Assembly: GCF_041058985.1 (NCBI RefSeq)
Contig: NZ_JBEHZE010000001.1
Location: 1,302,001 to 1,366,000, forward strand
Length of the DNA: 64,000 nt
Source: Hyphococcus lacteus
GTDB lineage: Bacteria; Pseudomonadota; Alphaproteobacteria; Caulobacterales; Parvularculaceae
Reading direction: 5' to 3'
The translations under genes and the position numbers were made by a program. Of the stretch, positions 54,850 to 63,095 are shown piece after piece. Positions within the stretch are counted from its first letter, which is position 1. Each line of letters opens with the position of its first letter. The notes under the pieces are model-generated. The model saw only the letters and a list, made by a program, of their open reading frames with translations, did no database searches and was not told the origin of the DNA.

Positions 54850-55086
54850 ATGTTGGAAAAAATAGGTTTGGCCGCGCTTGTTATTCTGATCGCATCTGAA
54901 AGTTTTGCATTTTCCGAGGCTGTGCTTTGGACCATTAGCGCGTTGATGCATTTGGGCAAAATTGCTCTTGAGGGAACGTTTGTTGCCTCCGCCGTAATTG
55001 GACTGGCGTGTGGCTATTGGATTTTGCGTAGCGCGCTTGCCAATCGCGAAAACTTGGCAAACGAAGCGCTAGCGCCTAAGGCCTAG
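54850..55086 (+). CDS. Small two-helix membrane protein of unknown function
   Basis: A 78-residue protein with a hydrophobic N-terminal segment and a second hydrophobic helix around residues 40-60 (FVASAVIGLACGYWILRSAL), then a polar tail. GGAGAG lies six bases before the ATG at 54850, which excludes a longer open frame from 54772. It follows the Pro/Glu-rich gene by 86 bases and could be co-transcribed. Not recognised. Confidence 0.65.
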   Translation: MLEKIGLAALVILIASESFAFSEAVLWTISALMHLGKIALEGTFVASAVIGLACGYWILRSALANRENLANEALAPKA

Positions 55087-55104
55087 GATACCACGGAACG
55101 AAAA

Positions 55105-55155
55105 GGCGGGGATAAATTCTCCGCCAAATATTTTTTATTAAATTTTATCCCCGCC
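55105..55155. terminator. Convergent terminator region with two alternative hairpins
   Basis: On the plus strand GGCGGGGA (55105-55112) can pair with TCTCCGCC (55118-55125), followed by A/T-rich sequence with a T6 run, as a terminator for the small membrane gene. The same left arm also forms a perfect 12-base pair, GGCGGGGATAAA with TTTATCCCCGCC (55144-55155). On the minus strand that long hairpin is followed by TTTT and would end read-through from the cytochrome gene. The two folds are mutually exclusive. Confidence 0.65.
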
Positions 55156-55221
55156 TGTCGGGACGGCCCCATACTGCGTGACGAGATTTAGTCACAAAGG
55201 GTTTTCGTGCTGACAGTATTT

Positions 55222-55698
55222 TTATTCTGGCGCTTGGTCTGTGCCAAATTCACGCGTGAGATAATCGTGGATCAACGCGCGGGCATCTGCGGGTGGCTCG
55301 GCCATGCCTTGTTTACTGACCATCCAATTCAAAAGATAATCCCAGCCCTCAGCAGTTTGCTGCTGCTGCATGACGATCTGAAGTGTGTGACACGCGGCGC
55401 AGTAGGCTGCGGTTTCTTCGTGTCCCGGCGAGCGGGGCAAGCCCCAATAATCATCACTCGGATCAAATTGTGCGTTCGCGGTTTGCTCTGTTGTGGTTTG
55501 ATAGGGATTAAGCGCCGCATAAGCAGGCGTGTAATTGATTATCGCATCCGCCGTATCAGCCATAACGGCAACCGGGTTAGTGTGGGTATCGGCGGTGGCG
55601 ATTTCCACGGGGTCTTGGTGCGATGTCAGGTTTATCAGTATGGATACAATGATAAACATTCCAACAATGACGGCGATCCGGGTCAAATGATCTCGCAT
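55222..55698 (-). CDS. Monohaem cytochrome c, SorB-like subunit
   Basis: A 158-residue protein with an N-terminal membrane anchor or signal (IAVIVGMFIIVSILINL) and one haem c site, CAACH at residues 100-104. Downstream Met residues such as KQGM can act as the distal ligand. It lies immediately downstream of a sulfite dehydrogenase-like gene, so by analogy with SorAB it accepts electrons from sulfite oxidation and passes them to the respiratory chain. ATG at 55698 overlaps no other gene and comes just after the SorA stop. Confidence 0.85.
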   Translation of the reverse strand: MRDHLTRIAVIVGMFIIVSILINLTSHQDPVEIATADTHTNPVAVMADTADAIINYTPAYAALNPYQTTTEQTANAQFDPSDDYWGLPRSPGHEETAAYCAACHTLQIVMQQQQTAEGWDYLLNWMVSKQGMAEPPADARALIHDYLTREFGTDQAPE

Positions 55699-55703
55699 AT
55701 TGA

Positions 55704-56945
55704 TCACACCGCAAACATAGCAATGCGATGCTGAAGGTTGTTCAGATACCCCCGTGGGTTCCATCCCGGTTGGGTGGCGGGCTGCATGATGCCCGCATCA
55801 TCGGTGGCGCGCGCCCAAACTTCGAAATAGCCCGCTTCGGGCAGGGTCACGTTGGTGCGCCAGTGTTGCCACGCAAAACGGTTGACTGGCGCATCAAGGG
55901 TTGCGCGCTGCCAGCTCGCGCCAAAATCGATCGAGATATCCATGGCGCTTACGGCGCGATCGCCCGCCCACGCGTGACCGCGCACCGTAAATGGTACGCC
56001 GGGCGCAAAGCGAGAGGCGGTGGTCGGCGCGGTAATTACGGAACGAACCGGCATGGATTCGATAATTTTCATGTCCTCGTCGGCGACTTCGACGCCGGGT
56101 GCGACGGGGAATTTCGGTACGCGATAAGACTGCCCGGTCATTTTCGGGCCATCATGGACTTGATCCCGGACCCATATCCGGGTCAGCCATTTTTGCGAAC
56201 ACGATCCCGGCCACCCCGACGCAATCAGGCGAAGCGGATGACCGTTAAGCAGTGGAATGTCCTGACCGTTCATGGCGAACGCAATGATGGTGTGGGGTTC
56301 AAGCGCTTTTTGAATCGGCACCCCGCGCGAGATTGGGGTTTTATCCGGGTCGCCAGAAAGATGCGGATCAGCGCCGTAATGGCCGGTGTAAACAGCCGTG
56401 TCTTTCAGACCAGCTTTTGCCAGCACATCCGCAAGCCGAACGCCGGTCCATTCGGCGCAGGATATCGCCCCAAACGACCACTGGTTGCCCCGTGCCGCAG
56501 GGGTCATGAACCGGCGACCATTGCCGCCACATTCGATTTGCAATTGCAGTGTGACCGGGTCGAAGTCATTGCGGAGGTCGTCAATCGACAGATCAAGCGG
56601 TGTTTCAACCTCGCCATCGATAACCAGACGCCAATTAGCGATATTTTCGTCCGAGAAATTCGGCGTCAGGCCGTTATTGCGCACGAACATGTGTTGGGCG
56701 CTGGTGACGGCTTCATCGAGAAGTTGCGGCGGCGTTTCCGCGTTGAGAGGACGGTCACTCAAAACCGACAATCCCGACTTACCATCAATCGACGTATCCA
56801 ATGCTTGCGCCACGGCTTCGGCCGAGAGGATCGGTTTCAATCCGTCCGGCAAATACCGCCCAAAAGGAATGGGCAAACCGAAGGCGGCGCTAAAGGCAGC
56901 CGCGCCCGATCCGGTCATCATGGCTCGTCGATTGATAGTGCGCAT
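55704..56945 (-). CDS. Molybdenum sulfite dehydrogenase/oxidase (SorA/SoxC-like), Tat-exported
   Basis: A 413-residue periplasmic oxidoreductase. A Tat-type signal (NRRAMMTGSG) starts the protein, since the cofactor is inserted before export. The molybdopterin-coordinating Cys139 sits in QIECGGNGRRFM, and SCAEWTGV, GYHYG-like and RLIASGWPG segments match the sulfite oxidase fold, with the C-terminal dimerisation domain after about residue 290. It oxidises sulfite to sulfate and would hand electrons to the cytochrome c downstream. AGGAG lies nine bases before ATG 56945. Substrate by family only; related enzymes exist that act on other oxyanions. Confidence 0.88.
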   Translation of the reverse strand: MRTINRRAMMTGSGAAAFSAAFGLPIPFGRYLPDGLKPILSAEAVAQALDTSIDGKSGLSVLSDRPLNAETPPQLLDEAVTSAQHMFVRNNGLTPNFSDENIANWRLVIDGEVETPLDLSIDDLRNDFDPVTLQLQIECGGNGRRFMTPAARGNQWSFGAISCAEWTGVRLADVLAKAGLKDTAVYTGHYGADPHLSGDPDKTPISRGVPIQKALEPHTIIAFAMNGQDIPLLNGHPLRLIASGWPGSCSQKWLTRIWVRDQVHDGPKMTGQSYRVPKFPVAPGVEVADEDMKIIESMPVRSVITAPTTASRFAPGVPFTVRGHAWAGDRAVSAMDISIDFGASWQRATLDAPVNRFAWQHWRTNVTLPEAGYFEVWARATDDAGIMQPATQPGWNPRGYLNNLQHRIAMFAV

Positions 56946-57029
56946 AGAAAAACTGCTCCTGTTTGTAGAAAATATAGTGGGCGGTTTTTCCATTCTTGCG
57001 AAGCGGGCTCGGCAAATTGTGAGTGCGAC

Positions 57030-58826
57030 TTAAAGCTGCGTCAGGGTGGGACGCGATTTCTTGGGACCCGACCATGCTTGCTTAAACAACCGCTCAGCAT
57101 ATTTGGCTGCGTCCTTATCGCCTTGGGCGCGATAAGTTTCGGCCAGACCATAAAGAACCCACGCGTTATTGGGCGACTCGGTCAGCGTTTCGAGGAACAA
57201 TTGTTCGGCGCGCTCTACCTGTCCGGCCTGCAACACCATCGCCGCCAAGGTCTGTTTGGATGGGTAATACCAATATGCTGGCTCAGTATAAGGCAGAGAT
57301 TCTTGAAGCGCAGTTGCTTCTTCCATGGCCTCGATCGCGGTTCCAAGGTCACCATCCACCATGGCGGCGCGCCCGGTAACCGTCATTTGTGCGATCCGCA
57401 TGATATCGAGCGCAGGAAGACTGCCGGTCATGAGTGCGGAAAAGTCTGCGTTGGCAATAAGCGCGCTAATCGCTTCGGCTTCTTTCATGGCCCCTTCCGC
57501 ATCGCCATTTTGAGCAAGGGCTTCGCCGCGTGCATAATGCCATGCGCCTTTCAGAAACGCCAAATCATCACCCGGGTCTTCCGTAGACAGAATGTCACTG
57601 GGGTCAGAGAACTGAACCATTGCAAAAAAAGGTGCCGCTTTGATGGGCTGAACCCACGGCGCGGCGGTCGCCATTTCAGCGGGCAGTTTTGCGTTCAGCT
57701 TGTCAGCCATCACAAGCGCCGTTTCACCATCGCCAGCCATTTGGGCCGCAGTCATGGCGAAATGAACATTGTGGGTGAAGTAGCCATATTCATAAATCGG
57801 GCTCGCGTCCGCATTGGCAAGATAGGCTTCGTCAATAGCGACAGCGTTAATATTGTGGTCGAGGGCTTGTTGAAAACGACCTATCCGGAAATAGGTATGC
57901 GACGGCATGTGGACCAGATGGCCAAGGCCGGGCGTCAATGCGGCCAGCCGATCAGCGTGATCGGCGGCGCGGTAGGGGTTTTGCGATGCCTCGGTGATGT
58001 GAATGTAAAGGTGGATCGCCGCCGTATAATTTGGATTGCGACTAAGAACAGCCTCAATCAAAGAAACTGTTCGCGCTGTGCGTCCCTTGGGGGTGCGGGC
58101 GTCGTCTTCCCAATAATCCCACGCTTGCGTGTCCATATTGGCTTCAGCGGCCAAAGAGGCGATGAAGTCATCATCCGGATATTTTACGGCAACCGCATCC
58201 ATCGCATCGGCGAAGGCGTTGTCGAGTTTTGCGCGGTCATCTATTGGTTGGGCTTCGTAACGGTAGCCCAGTGCATTAATCAGCTCACGTTCTTTTGCGT
58301 TGGCACCGGGGCGAAGGGCGAGGGCTTTGGTAATCGCTGCCCATGCAGGGGCAACCGCCTCGTCCCCCATTGGTGCGTTAATATTAGGGCCAAGTGCAAA
58401 TGCCTCGCCCCAGAAACACATGGCGCATTCAGGGTCGATGTCTTGTGCTTGCTTAAACGCTTTTACGGCTTCGCCATGATTGAAGTTATATGTGTGCGCC
58501 AGACCTTGATTGAACCAAGCTTGCGCTTCGGGTTTGGCGGTTGTGATAGCATAGCTGATTTCACCAAGATTGCTTTGAAGCATCGCCTCGCTTGGAACAT
58601 TTTCACCATTGGCAGCGGCATAGGCGGTCGCGGCAGAAACGAAGAACGCGCGGCGTTGGGCCAGTTCATCGGTTTGTTTGCCGCAAACAGCGCGTGCCAT
58701 CATCAGGGGATGCATAAACGGTACAGCGGTTTCGGCATTTTGTTGGTTGGTGATTGTTGTGGATATGGTGACGCCGCCAAGCACAAGACCGGCCGCAGCC
58801 ACGCCCATCAAAAATTTGGTTTTCAT
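57030..58826 (-). CDS. Exported tetratricopeptide-repeat protein
   Basis: A 598-residue protein with an N-terminal signal sequence of about 25 residues, then TPR-like helical repeats. The best are AWFNQGLAHTYNFNHGEAVK and the C-terminal NNAWVLYGLAETYRAQGD. Between them are His-rich segments (HLVHMPSHTYFRIGRF) and two Cys (ECAMCFW). Family members of about 550-600 residues with this layout are widespread in marine bacteria and act as periplasmic scaffolds. GGGGAGA lies six bases before the ATG. It is upstream of the sulfite dehydrogenase gene on the same strand with an 84-base gap. Confidence 0.82.
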   Translation of the reverse strand: MKTKFLMGVAAAGLVLGGVTISTTITNQQNAETAVPFMHPLMMARAVCGKQTDELAQRRAFFVSAATAYAAANGENVPSEAMLQSNLGEISYAITTAKPEAQAWFNQGLAHTYNFNHGEAVKAFKQAQDIDPECAMCFWGEAFALGPNINAPMGDEAVAPAWAAITKALALRPGANAKERELINALGYRYEAQPIDDRAKLDNAFADAMDAVAVKYPDDDFIASLAAEANMDTQAWDYWEDDARTPKGRTARTVSLIEAVLSRNPNYTAAIHLYIHITEASQNPYRAADHADRLAALTPGLGHLVHMPSHTYFRIGRFQQALDHNINAVAIDEAYLANADASPIYEYGYFTHNVHFAMTAAQMAGDGETALVMADKLNAKLPAEMATAAPWVQPIKAAPFFAMVQFSDPSDILSTEDPGDDLAFLKGAWHYARGEALAQNGDAEGAMKEAEAISALIANADFSALMTGSLPALDIMRIAQMTVTGRAAMVDGDLGTAIEAMEEATALQESLPYTEPAYWYYPSKQTLAAMVLQAGQVERAEQLFLETLTESPNNAWVLYGLAETYRAQGDKDAAKYAERLFKQAWSGPKKSRPTLTQL

Positions 58827-58944
58827 CTCAATTCTCCCCTAAAACCGGTCTGTTGCAGTGGCCTGAAACAAGACCGTTACCACATGCCAAAAATTCATCT
58901 TTTTAGTAAAAACAAAAACGCCACTGATGGTCGTGCAGTTTTTC

Positions 58945-58969
58945 TTAGATTACACGACGTTAGATTACA
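58945..58969 (+). repeat. Direct repeat TTAGATTACA in the xseA upstream region
   Basis: TTAGATTACA occurs at 58945-58954 and 58960-58969, a 15-base period, about 95 bases before the xseA start. A small dyad, CATAC (58981-58985) with GTATG (58991-58995), follows. The 238-base gap between the TPR gene and xseA shows no other recognisable feature. Confidence 0.4.
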
Positions 58970-59064
58970 TAATGTCTGTGCATACAAACCGTATGTGCTC
59001 GCAAATTTTGCCCAACCCCCTCAAAGCGGTTATCTGCGCCAGTGAAATATGGTCTAACACGAAA

Positions 59065-60522
59065 ATGACGGAACAAAAAATCGGCAATGTCCACGAATAT
59101 ACAGTCACCGAGCTTTCGGGGGCCGTAAAGCGCACCATCGAAGATACCTTCGGTCTCGTTCGTGTGCGTGGTGAATTGGGTCGGGTGACGCGCGCGGCGT
59201 CAGGGCACATGTATCTCGATCTAAAAGACGAGAAATCGGTGATTTCAAGCGTTATGTGGAAAGGCATGGCGGCCCGGCTTTCGATCAACCCTGAACAAGG
59301 GATGGAAGTGATTGCCATGGGCCGGATGACGACTTTTCCGGGTCAGTCACGCTATCAGCTGGTGATTGATTCGCTGGAACCGGCGGGTGTTGGCGCGCTG
59401 ATGGCGCTTTTGGAAGAGCGCAAAAAGAAATTTGCTGCCGAAGGGCTTTTCGCGCCCGAGCGAAAACGCTCGCTGCCGTTCCTGCCCCAGGTGATCGGTG
59501 TTGTTACCTCGCCATCGGGCGCGGTCATTCGTGATATCCTTCATCGCTTGCGCGAACGCTTTCCGCGACATGTCATCGTTTGGCCAACATTGGTCCAAGG
59601 GCGCGGCGCGGAAGTGAAAATCGCCGACGCAATAAAAGGTTTTAACGCGCTGACACCTAATAGCACTGTTCCGCGACCGGATGTTTTAATCGTCGCGCGG
59701 GGCGGTGGATCGCTCGAGGACCTTTGGTGCTTTAATGAAGAGGTCGTCGTTCGTGCTGCTGCTGCAAGTGAGATTCCATTGATCTCTGCTGTGGGGCATG
59801 AAACCGATACGACGTTGATTGATTACGTCTCTGATCGTCGTGCGCCGACACCGACTGCGGCGGCAGAGTTTGCGGTTCCTGTACGTTCGGAATTACTGAG
59901 TGAAGTCTTAAACAAGGAGCGTCGTTTTGTCGGCGCGGCCACGCGCACTATTGAACAGCGCCGTACGGCCCTCATGTCGGCGGCGCGCGGGTTGGGCCGA
60001 CCCGAAGATATTCTTGGTGCCGCGACGCAACGGCTCGATCGTGCATCGGACGGACTTCGCTCGGGATTGCGCGCTCGGCTTGATAATGCACTGACGCAGG
60101 TTGCACGCGTGGGTGGACGATTGACGCCGAATTTGTTGGCTGGCGGCTTTGCGAAGCGTGAAAATACTATTGCGCAAATGTGGTCGCGCATTTCTGACCG
60201 CACGGACCGAATTGTGCGGGACCGTCACTCTCGGCTGACCTCGTCGGCGCGGGTGCTGGCGGCAGTTTCATATCAAAGTGTGCTTGAGCGCGGTTTTGCG
60301 CTGGTGCGCGGGACCGACGGGCAATTATTACGCCGCACAGGCGATACGGCTTCAGTGCCGGGCGGGCAGATCCAATTTGTTGATGGGACACGCGATTTTG
60401 TGTTCGACGGCAGTACTGTGCCATCGAAAAGCCAAAAAAAGCCTGTAAAAGCAGCACCCAAAACCGATAAAGATGAGAAACGATCCAACGTGAAGCCCAA
60501 GCAGCAGGGATTATTTGATTGA
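59065..60522 (+). CDS. xseA: Exodeoxyribonuclease VII large subunit
   Basis: Catalytic subunit of the single-strand exonuclease, 485 residues. The N-terminal OB-fold (YTVTELSGAVKRTIEDTFG) is followed by the catalytic domain with VITSP-like VVTSPSGAVIRDIL, IVARGGGSLEDLWCFNEE and VGHETDTTLIDYVSDRRAPTP. The C-terminal helical region binds XseB. The ATG at 59065 fits the family; an open frame reaches further upstream without a conserved start. XseB is encoded at 31.5 kb. Confidence 0.95.
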   Translation: MTEQKIGNVHEYTVTELSGAVKRTIEDTFGLVRVRGELGRVTRAASGHMYLDLKDEKSVISSVMWKGMAARLSINPEQGMEVIAMGRMTTFPGQSRYQLVIDSLEPAGVGALMALLEERKKKFAAEGLFAPERKRSLPFLPQVIGVVTSPSGAVIRDILHRLRERFPRHVIVWPTLVQGRGAEVKIADAIKGFNALTPNSTVPRPDVLIVARGGGSLEDLWCFNEEVVVRAAAASEIPLISAVGHETDTTLIDYVSDRRAPTPTAAAEFAVPVRSELLSEVLNKERRFVGAATRTIEQRRTALMSAARGLGRPEDILGAATQRLDRASDGLRSGLRARLDNALTQVARVGGRLTPNLLAGGFAKRENTIAQMWSRISDRTDRIVRDRHSRLTSSARVLAAVSYQSVLERGFALVRGTDGQLLRRTGDTASVPGGQIQFVDGTRDFVFDGSTVPSKSQKKPVKAAPKTDKDEKRSNVKPKQQGLFD

Positions 60523-60594
60523 TTTCGCGCTTTGACTAGCGCCCGTTGGGCGCGGTATTGATGCGAAACAAAGACAAGAGGCAATGCGCATATC

Positions 60595-60819
60595 ATGAAC
60601 AGCTTTGAAACCCTCGGCAGCGGCGAAGAGGCCGTCATTGAGTATGATGACGGAGATTTTCATATTGTCCGGCCAGGTTCCTATGTGATCTGCGCCGTGA
60701 CCGGGACAAAAATTCCGCTAAAGGCGTTGCGGTATTGGAGCGTTGACCTGCAGGAGCCATATGTTGATGCCGCTGCGGCGACCAAAGGAATGAACCTTAA
60801 AGGGGGCGGGAATGCGTAA
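60595..60819 (+). CDS. DUF2093 family protein
   Basis: A 74-residue cytosolic protein of the alphaproteobacterial DUF2093 family, function unknown. The conserved core is VRPGSYVICAVTGTKIPLKA followed by LRYWSVDLQEPY. It starts 72 bases after xseA and overlaps the M23 peptidase gene by eight bases, so the three are likely one operon. The small hairpin GCGCCC (60539-60544) with GGGCGC (60548-60553) before it lacks a T-tract. Confidence 0.88.
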   Translation: MNSFETLGSGEEAVIEYDDGDFHIVRPGSYVICAVTGTKIPLKALRYWSVDLQEPYVDAAAATKGMNLKGGGNA

Positions 60820-61852
60820 ATTATCGTTTCGGGCTAAATTTGCTTTTGGCTTTGGCGTTTCAGCCATGTTGGCCGGTGCCGCTATTGCGCAAGATGCTAA
60901 GCATACTGATGACATTCCCGTCAGCGATAATGCGTTGATCGAAGCGGGAAAGAAAGTCAAAAACATAAAAACAGAAGGCGAGAAGGTTGACCTCGCTCGT
61001 CGTGCGAATTTTGCCGAAGCTATGAACGATGTTTCTGAGCGCCAAGAAGTGTTTACGGGTGCGCCGGAACATTTCACCATTGACGGCAGTTTCGCCCAAG
61101 GCGGGATTTTGTTCGGCCAGACTGAACGCGGTGCCACCGTCACCCTTGATGGCGATAGTGTTATGGTTGATGACGATGGACGGTTCTTGGTTGGTTTCGG
61201 TCGTGATAGTGCGCTTTCCGCATTGATGGTTGTTGCCTTGCCGGACGGTACGGTCGAGCGTCGCGCCATTGAGATCGAAGATCGCGAATTTCCCGTCGAT
61301 AGAATTGATGGTCTTGATCAGTCCAAGGTATCTGGCTTCACCGAAGCGCAATTAGCGAAAATCGCAGTGGACCGTAAGAAGAAGTTGGCTGCGCGCAAAG
61401 ATACGCAGCAACTTGCGGATTGGTCGGTCGGATTTGAATGGCCGGTGACAGGTCGGATCAGTGGCGTTTTCGGTTCTCAGAGAATTTTGAACGGCGAGCC
61501 GAAAAACCCGCATTCAGGCGTAGACGTTGCGGCCCCGACCGGCACACCGATTCTGGCCCCAGCGCCGGGGATCGTCCGTCTCGCAGAGGATGACATGTAT
61601 TTTGAAGGCGGGCTGGTTTTGCTGGATCACGGGCACTGGCTCGAATCAGCGTTCCTGCATATGTCGCGTATTGATGTAGAACCGGGACAGCGCGTCGAAA
61701 AAGGTGATGTTATCGGCGCTGTAGGGGCCACGGGCCGCGTGACAGGGCCGCACCTTCATTGGAGCATGAAATGGGCCGGGATGTTGGTGGATCCCCAGCT
61801 TACGGTTGGTGCGATGCCGCTGAAGAAAGTATCGACACCCGCCGGCGATTAA
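60812..61852 (+). CDS. M23-family peptidoglycan endopeptidase
   Basis: A 346-residue exported LytM-type metallopeptidase. A signal peptide ends near AAIAQ. The catalytic domain starts around residue 205, with Zn ligands in HSGVD and HLHW at the two ends and FLHMS between them. It cuts cross-links in peptidoglycan. A preceding segment of about 150 residues is probably a dimer or regulatory domain. It is translated from within the DUF2093 tail, with GGGGGCGGGA as ribosome site. Confidence 0.92.
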   Translation: MRKLSFRAKFAFGFGVSAMLAGAAIAQDAKHTDDIPVSDNALIEAGKKVKNIKTEGEKVDLARRANFAEAMNDVSERQEVFTGAPEHFTIDGSFAQGGILFGQTERGATVTLDGDSVMVDDDGRFLVGFGRDSALSALMVVALPDGTVERRAIEIEDREFPVDRIDGLDQSKVSGFTEAQLAKIAVDRKKKLAARKDTQQLADWSVGFEWPVTGRISGVFGSQRILNGEPKNPHSGVDVAAPTGTPILAPAPGIVRLAEDDMYFEGGLVLLDHGHWLESAFLHMSRIDVEPGQRVEKGDVIGAVGATGRVTGPHLHWSMKWAGMLVDPQLTVGAMPLKKVSTPAGD

Positions 61853-61878
61853 TTGCTTCCTCGTTAAGCGTTTTGTAA

Positions 61879-61899
61879 TTGACAATCATTATCATTTGC
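61879..61899 (+). promoter_or_regulatory. Fur-like iron box overlapping the bfd promoter
   Basis: TTGACAATCATTATCATTTG matches much of the GATAATGATAATCATTATC Fur-box consensus and also contains a TTGACA -35 hexamer (61879-61884). It lies 52-73 bases before the bacterioferritin-associated ferredoxin gene. Fur or a similar iron regulator binding here would repress bfd when iron is present; Irr or RirA are other options in alphaproteobacteria. Confidence 0.65.
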
Positions 61900-61951
61900 A
61901 CCATCTTTAGATGTAGGCCCATTTGGGCAGGTCAACAGATGGTAAGCTCAC

Positions 61952-62146
61952 ATGTATGTGTGCATTTGCAACGCGCTAAAAGATCGGGAACTCGCTGCTG
62001 CGAGTAATGATGCGCGCAATGTTGCTGAGGTTTTTCGTCGCTGTGGGCGCCGTCCACAATGCGGAAAGTGCCTTCCCGATGTTGCAAAGTTGATCGAGAA
62101 TTCACGCGAACAGCAAAACGGAATTTGTAAACTCGCTGCTGAATAA
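61952..62146 (+). CDS. bfd: Bacterioferritin-associated ferredoxin
   Basis: A 64-residue 2Fe-2S protein that reduces bacterioferritin haem to release stored iron. Ligands Cys4, Cys6, Cys37 and Cys40 match the usual Bfd pattern (CxC then CGKC), and the rest folds as two short helices. It lies upstream of the bacterioferritin gene with a 132-base gap that contains its own ribosome site and a near-palindrome AGATAAAGCTTTGTCT (62210-62225). Confidence 0.94.
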   Translation: MYVCICNALKDRELAAASNDARNVAEVFRRCGRRPQCGKCLPDVAKLIENSREQQNGICKLAAE

Positions 62147-62278
62147 GCGATTTTACTATTCGTAAATCGGTTTCACAAAACTTTCTGCGCTATTGCTTCT
62201 CGCTTGCAAAGATAAAGCTTTGTCTGCGGGAACAAATGAGTACCTTGCGTGTAACCAATGAAAAGGAGAGTTGATTCC

Positions 62279-62755
62279 GTGAAAGGTGATCAGAAAGTAA
62301 TTGAATTTCTCAACAAAGCGTTGAGGCTGGAGCTGACAACGGTCAATCAGTATTTCTTGCATGCACGCATGTTCAAAAACTGGGGCTTTGATCGGCTCGC
62401 AAAAGTTGAATATGACGAATCTATTGACGAAATGAAGCATGCGGACAAATTGATTGAACGCATTCTATTTCTTGACGGGCTGCCTAATGTGCAGGACCTC
62501 GACAAGGTTTATATCGGCGAAAATGTTCGCGAGGCATTGGAATGTGATTTGCGTGCCGAACAACGTGCGCATCCGCTGTACAAAGATGCGATCGCTTACT
62601 TCGAGACAGTAAAAGATTATGTTAGCCGTGAATTGTTGGTTGAAATCCTCGAATCCGAAGAAGAGCATATTGACCATCTCGAAACACAGCTTGAATTGAT
62701 GGACCGTGTTGGCGAGCAAAATTACCTACAGTCGCAGATGTCTGCGGGCGAATAA
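62279..62755 (+). CDS. bfr: Bacterioferritin
   Basis: A 158-residue iron-storage protein. Numbering from the GTG at 62279 puts the ferroxidase ligands at their canonical positions, Glu18, Glu51, His54, Glu94, Glu127 and His130, and the haem ligand at Met52. This exact match supports that GTG as the start, with AAGGAGAG eight bases upstream. An ATG 21 bases earlier would place the ribosome site inside the gene. It is next to bfd, so storage and release are encoded together. Confidence 0.96.
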   Translation: MKGDQKVIEFLNKALRLELTTVNQYFLHARMFKNWGFDRLAKVEYDESIDEMKHADKLIERILFLDGLPNVQDLDKVYIGENVREALECDLRAEQRAHPLYKDAIAYFETVKDYVSRELLVEILESEEEHIDHLETQLELMDRVGEQNYLQSQMSAGE

Positions 62756-62756
62756 G

Positions 62757-63095
62757 GTGATTTGGCTTAAATCATTTGGTGTCGTTGTCGTCGCAATGTT
62801 TGCGGCGTCGTGTATGGCAGTGCCCAATGATGAAGGCCCAACATTCGGTGAAACCGGCGGTATGTGCGGTGGTTTTGCTGGTACAGCATGTCAGGCGGAT
62901 GATGATTATTGCCGCTTTCAAGCCGGCACTTGCCATCAGATCGCCGACGTCGCGGGGAAATGTACGAACAAACCTCAGATTTGCACGATGGAATATCGTC
63001 CAGTCTGTGGTTGCGATGGCAACACCTATCCCAGTGCGTGCTCTGCTGCGAGCAAAGGGGTTAGTGTTGCGAGCGAAGGCGTTTGCAAAGAATAG
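62757..63095 (+). CDS. Kazal-domain lipoprotein (possible protease inhibitor)
   Basis: A 112-residue exported protein with lipobox FAASC, so it is a lipoprotein. The C-terminal half is a Kazal-type domain: CTMEYRPVCGCDGNTYPSAC with the family's Cys spacing and the second Cys-x-Cys. Another six Cys lie in the N-terminal half (MCGG, TACQ, YCRF, TCHQ, KCTN), suggesting a second disulfide-rich module. Start is probably GTG at 62757, one base after the bfr stop, with no ribosome site of its own, so translation depends on bfr. It would inhibit serine proteases outside the inner membrane. Confidence 0.78.
   Translation: MIWLKSFGVVVVAMFAASCMAVPNDEGPTFGETGGMCGGFAGTACQADDDYCRFQAGTCHQIADVAGKCTNKPQICTMEYRPVCGCDGNTYPSACSAASKGVSVASEGVCKE

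Noticed and set aside
55728..59045. A 1105-codon open frame on the plus strand opposite the sulfite dehydrogenase and TPR genes
   Set aside because: It is antisense to two genes with clear motifs and signal peptides, has low-complexity Arg/Gly-rich translation and no recognisable domain.
60539..60553. Terminator after xseA (GCGCCC/GGGCGC)
   Set aside because: The hairpin lacks a T-tract, and the next gene appears to belong to the same operon.
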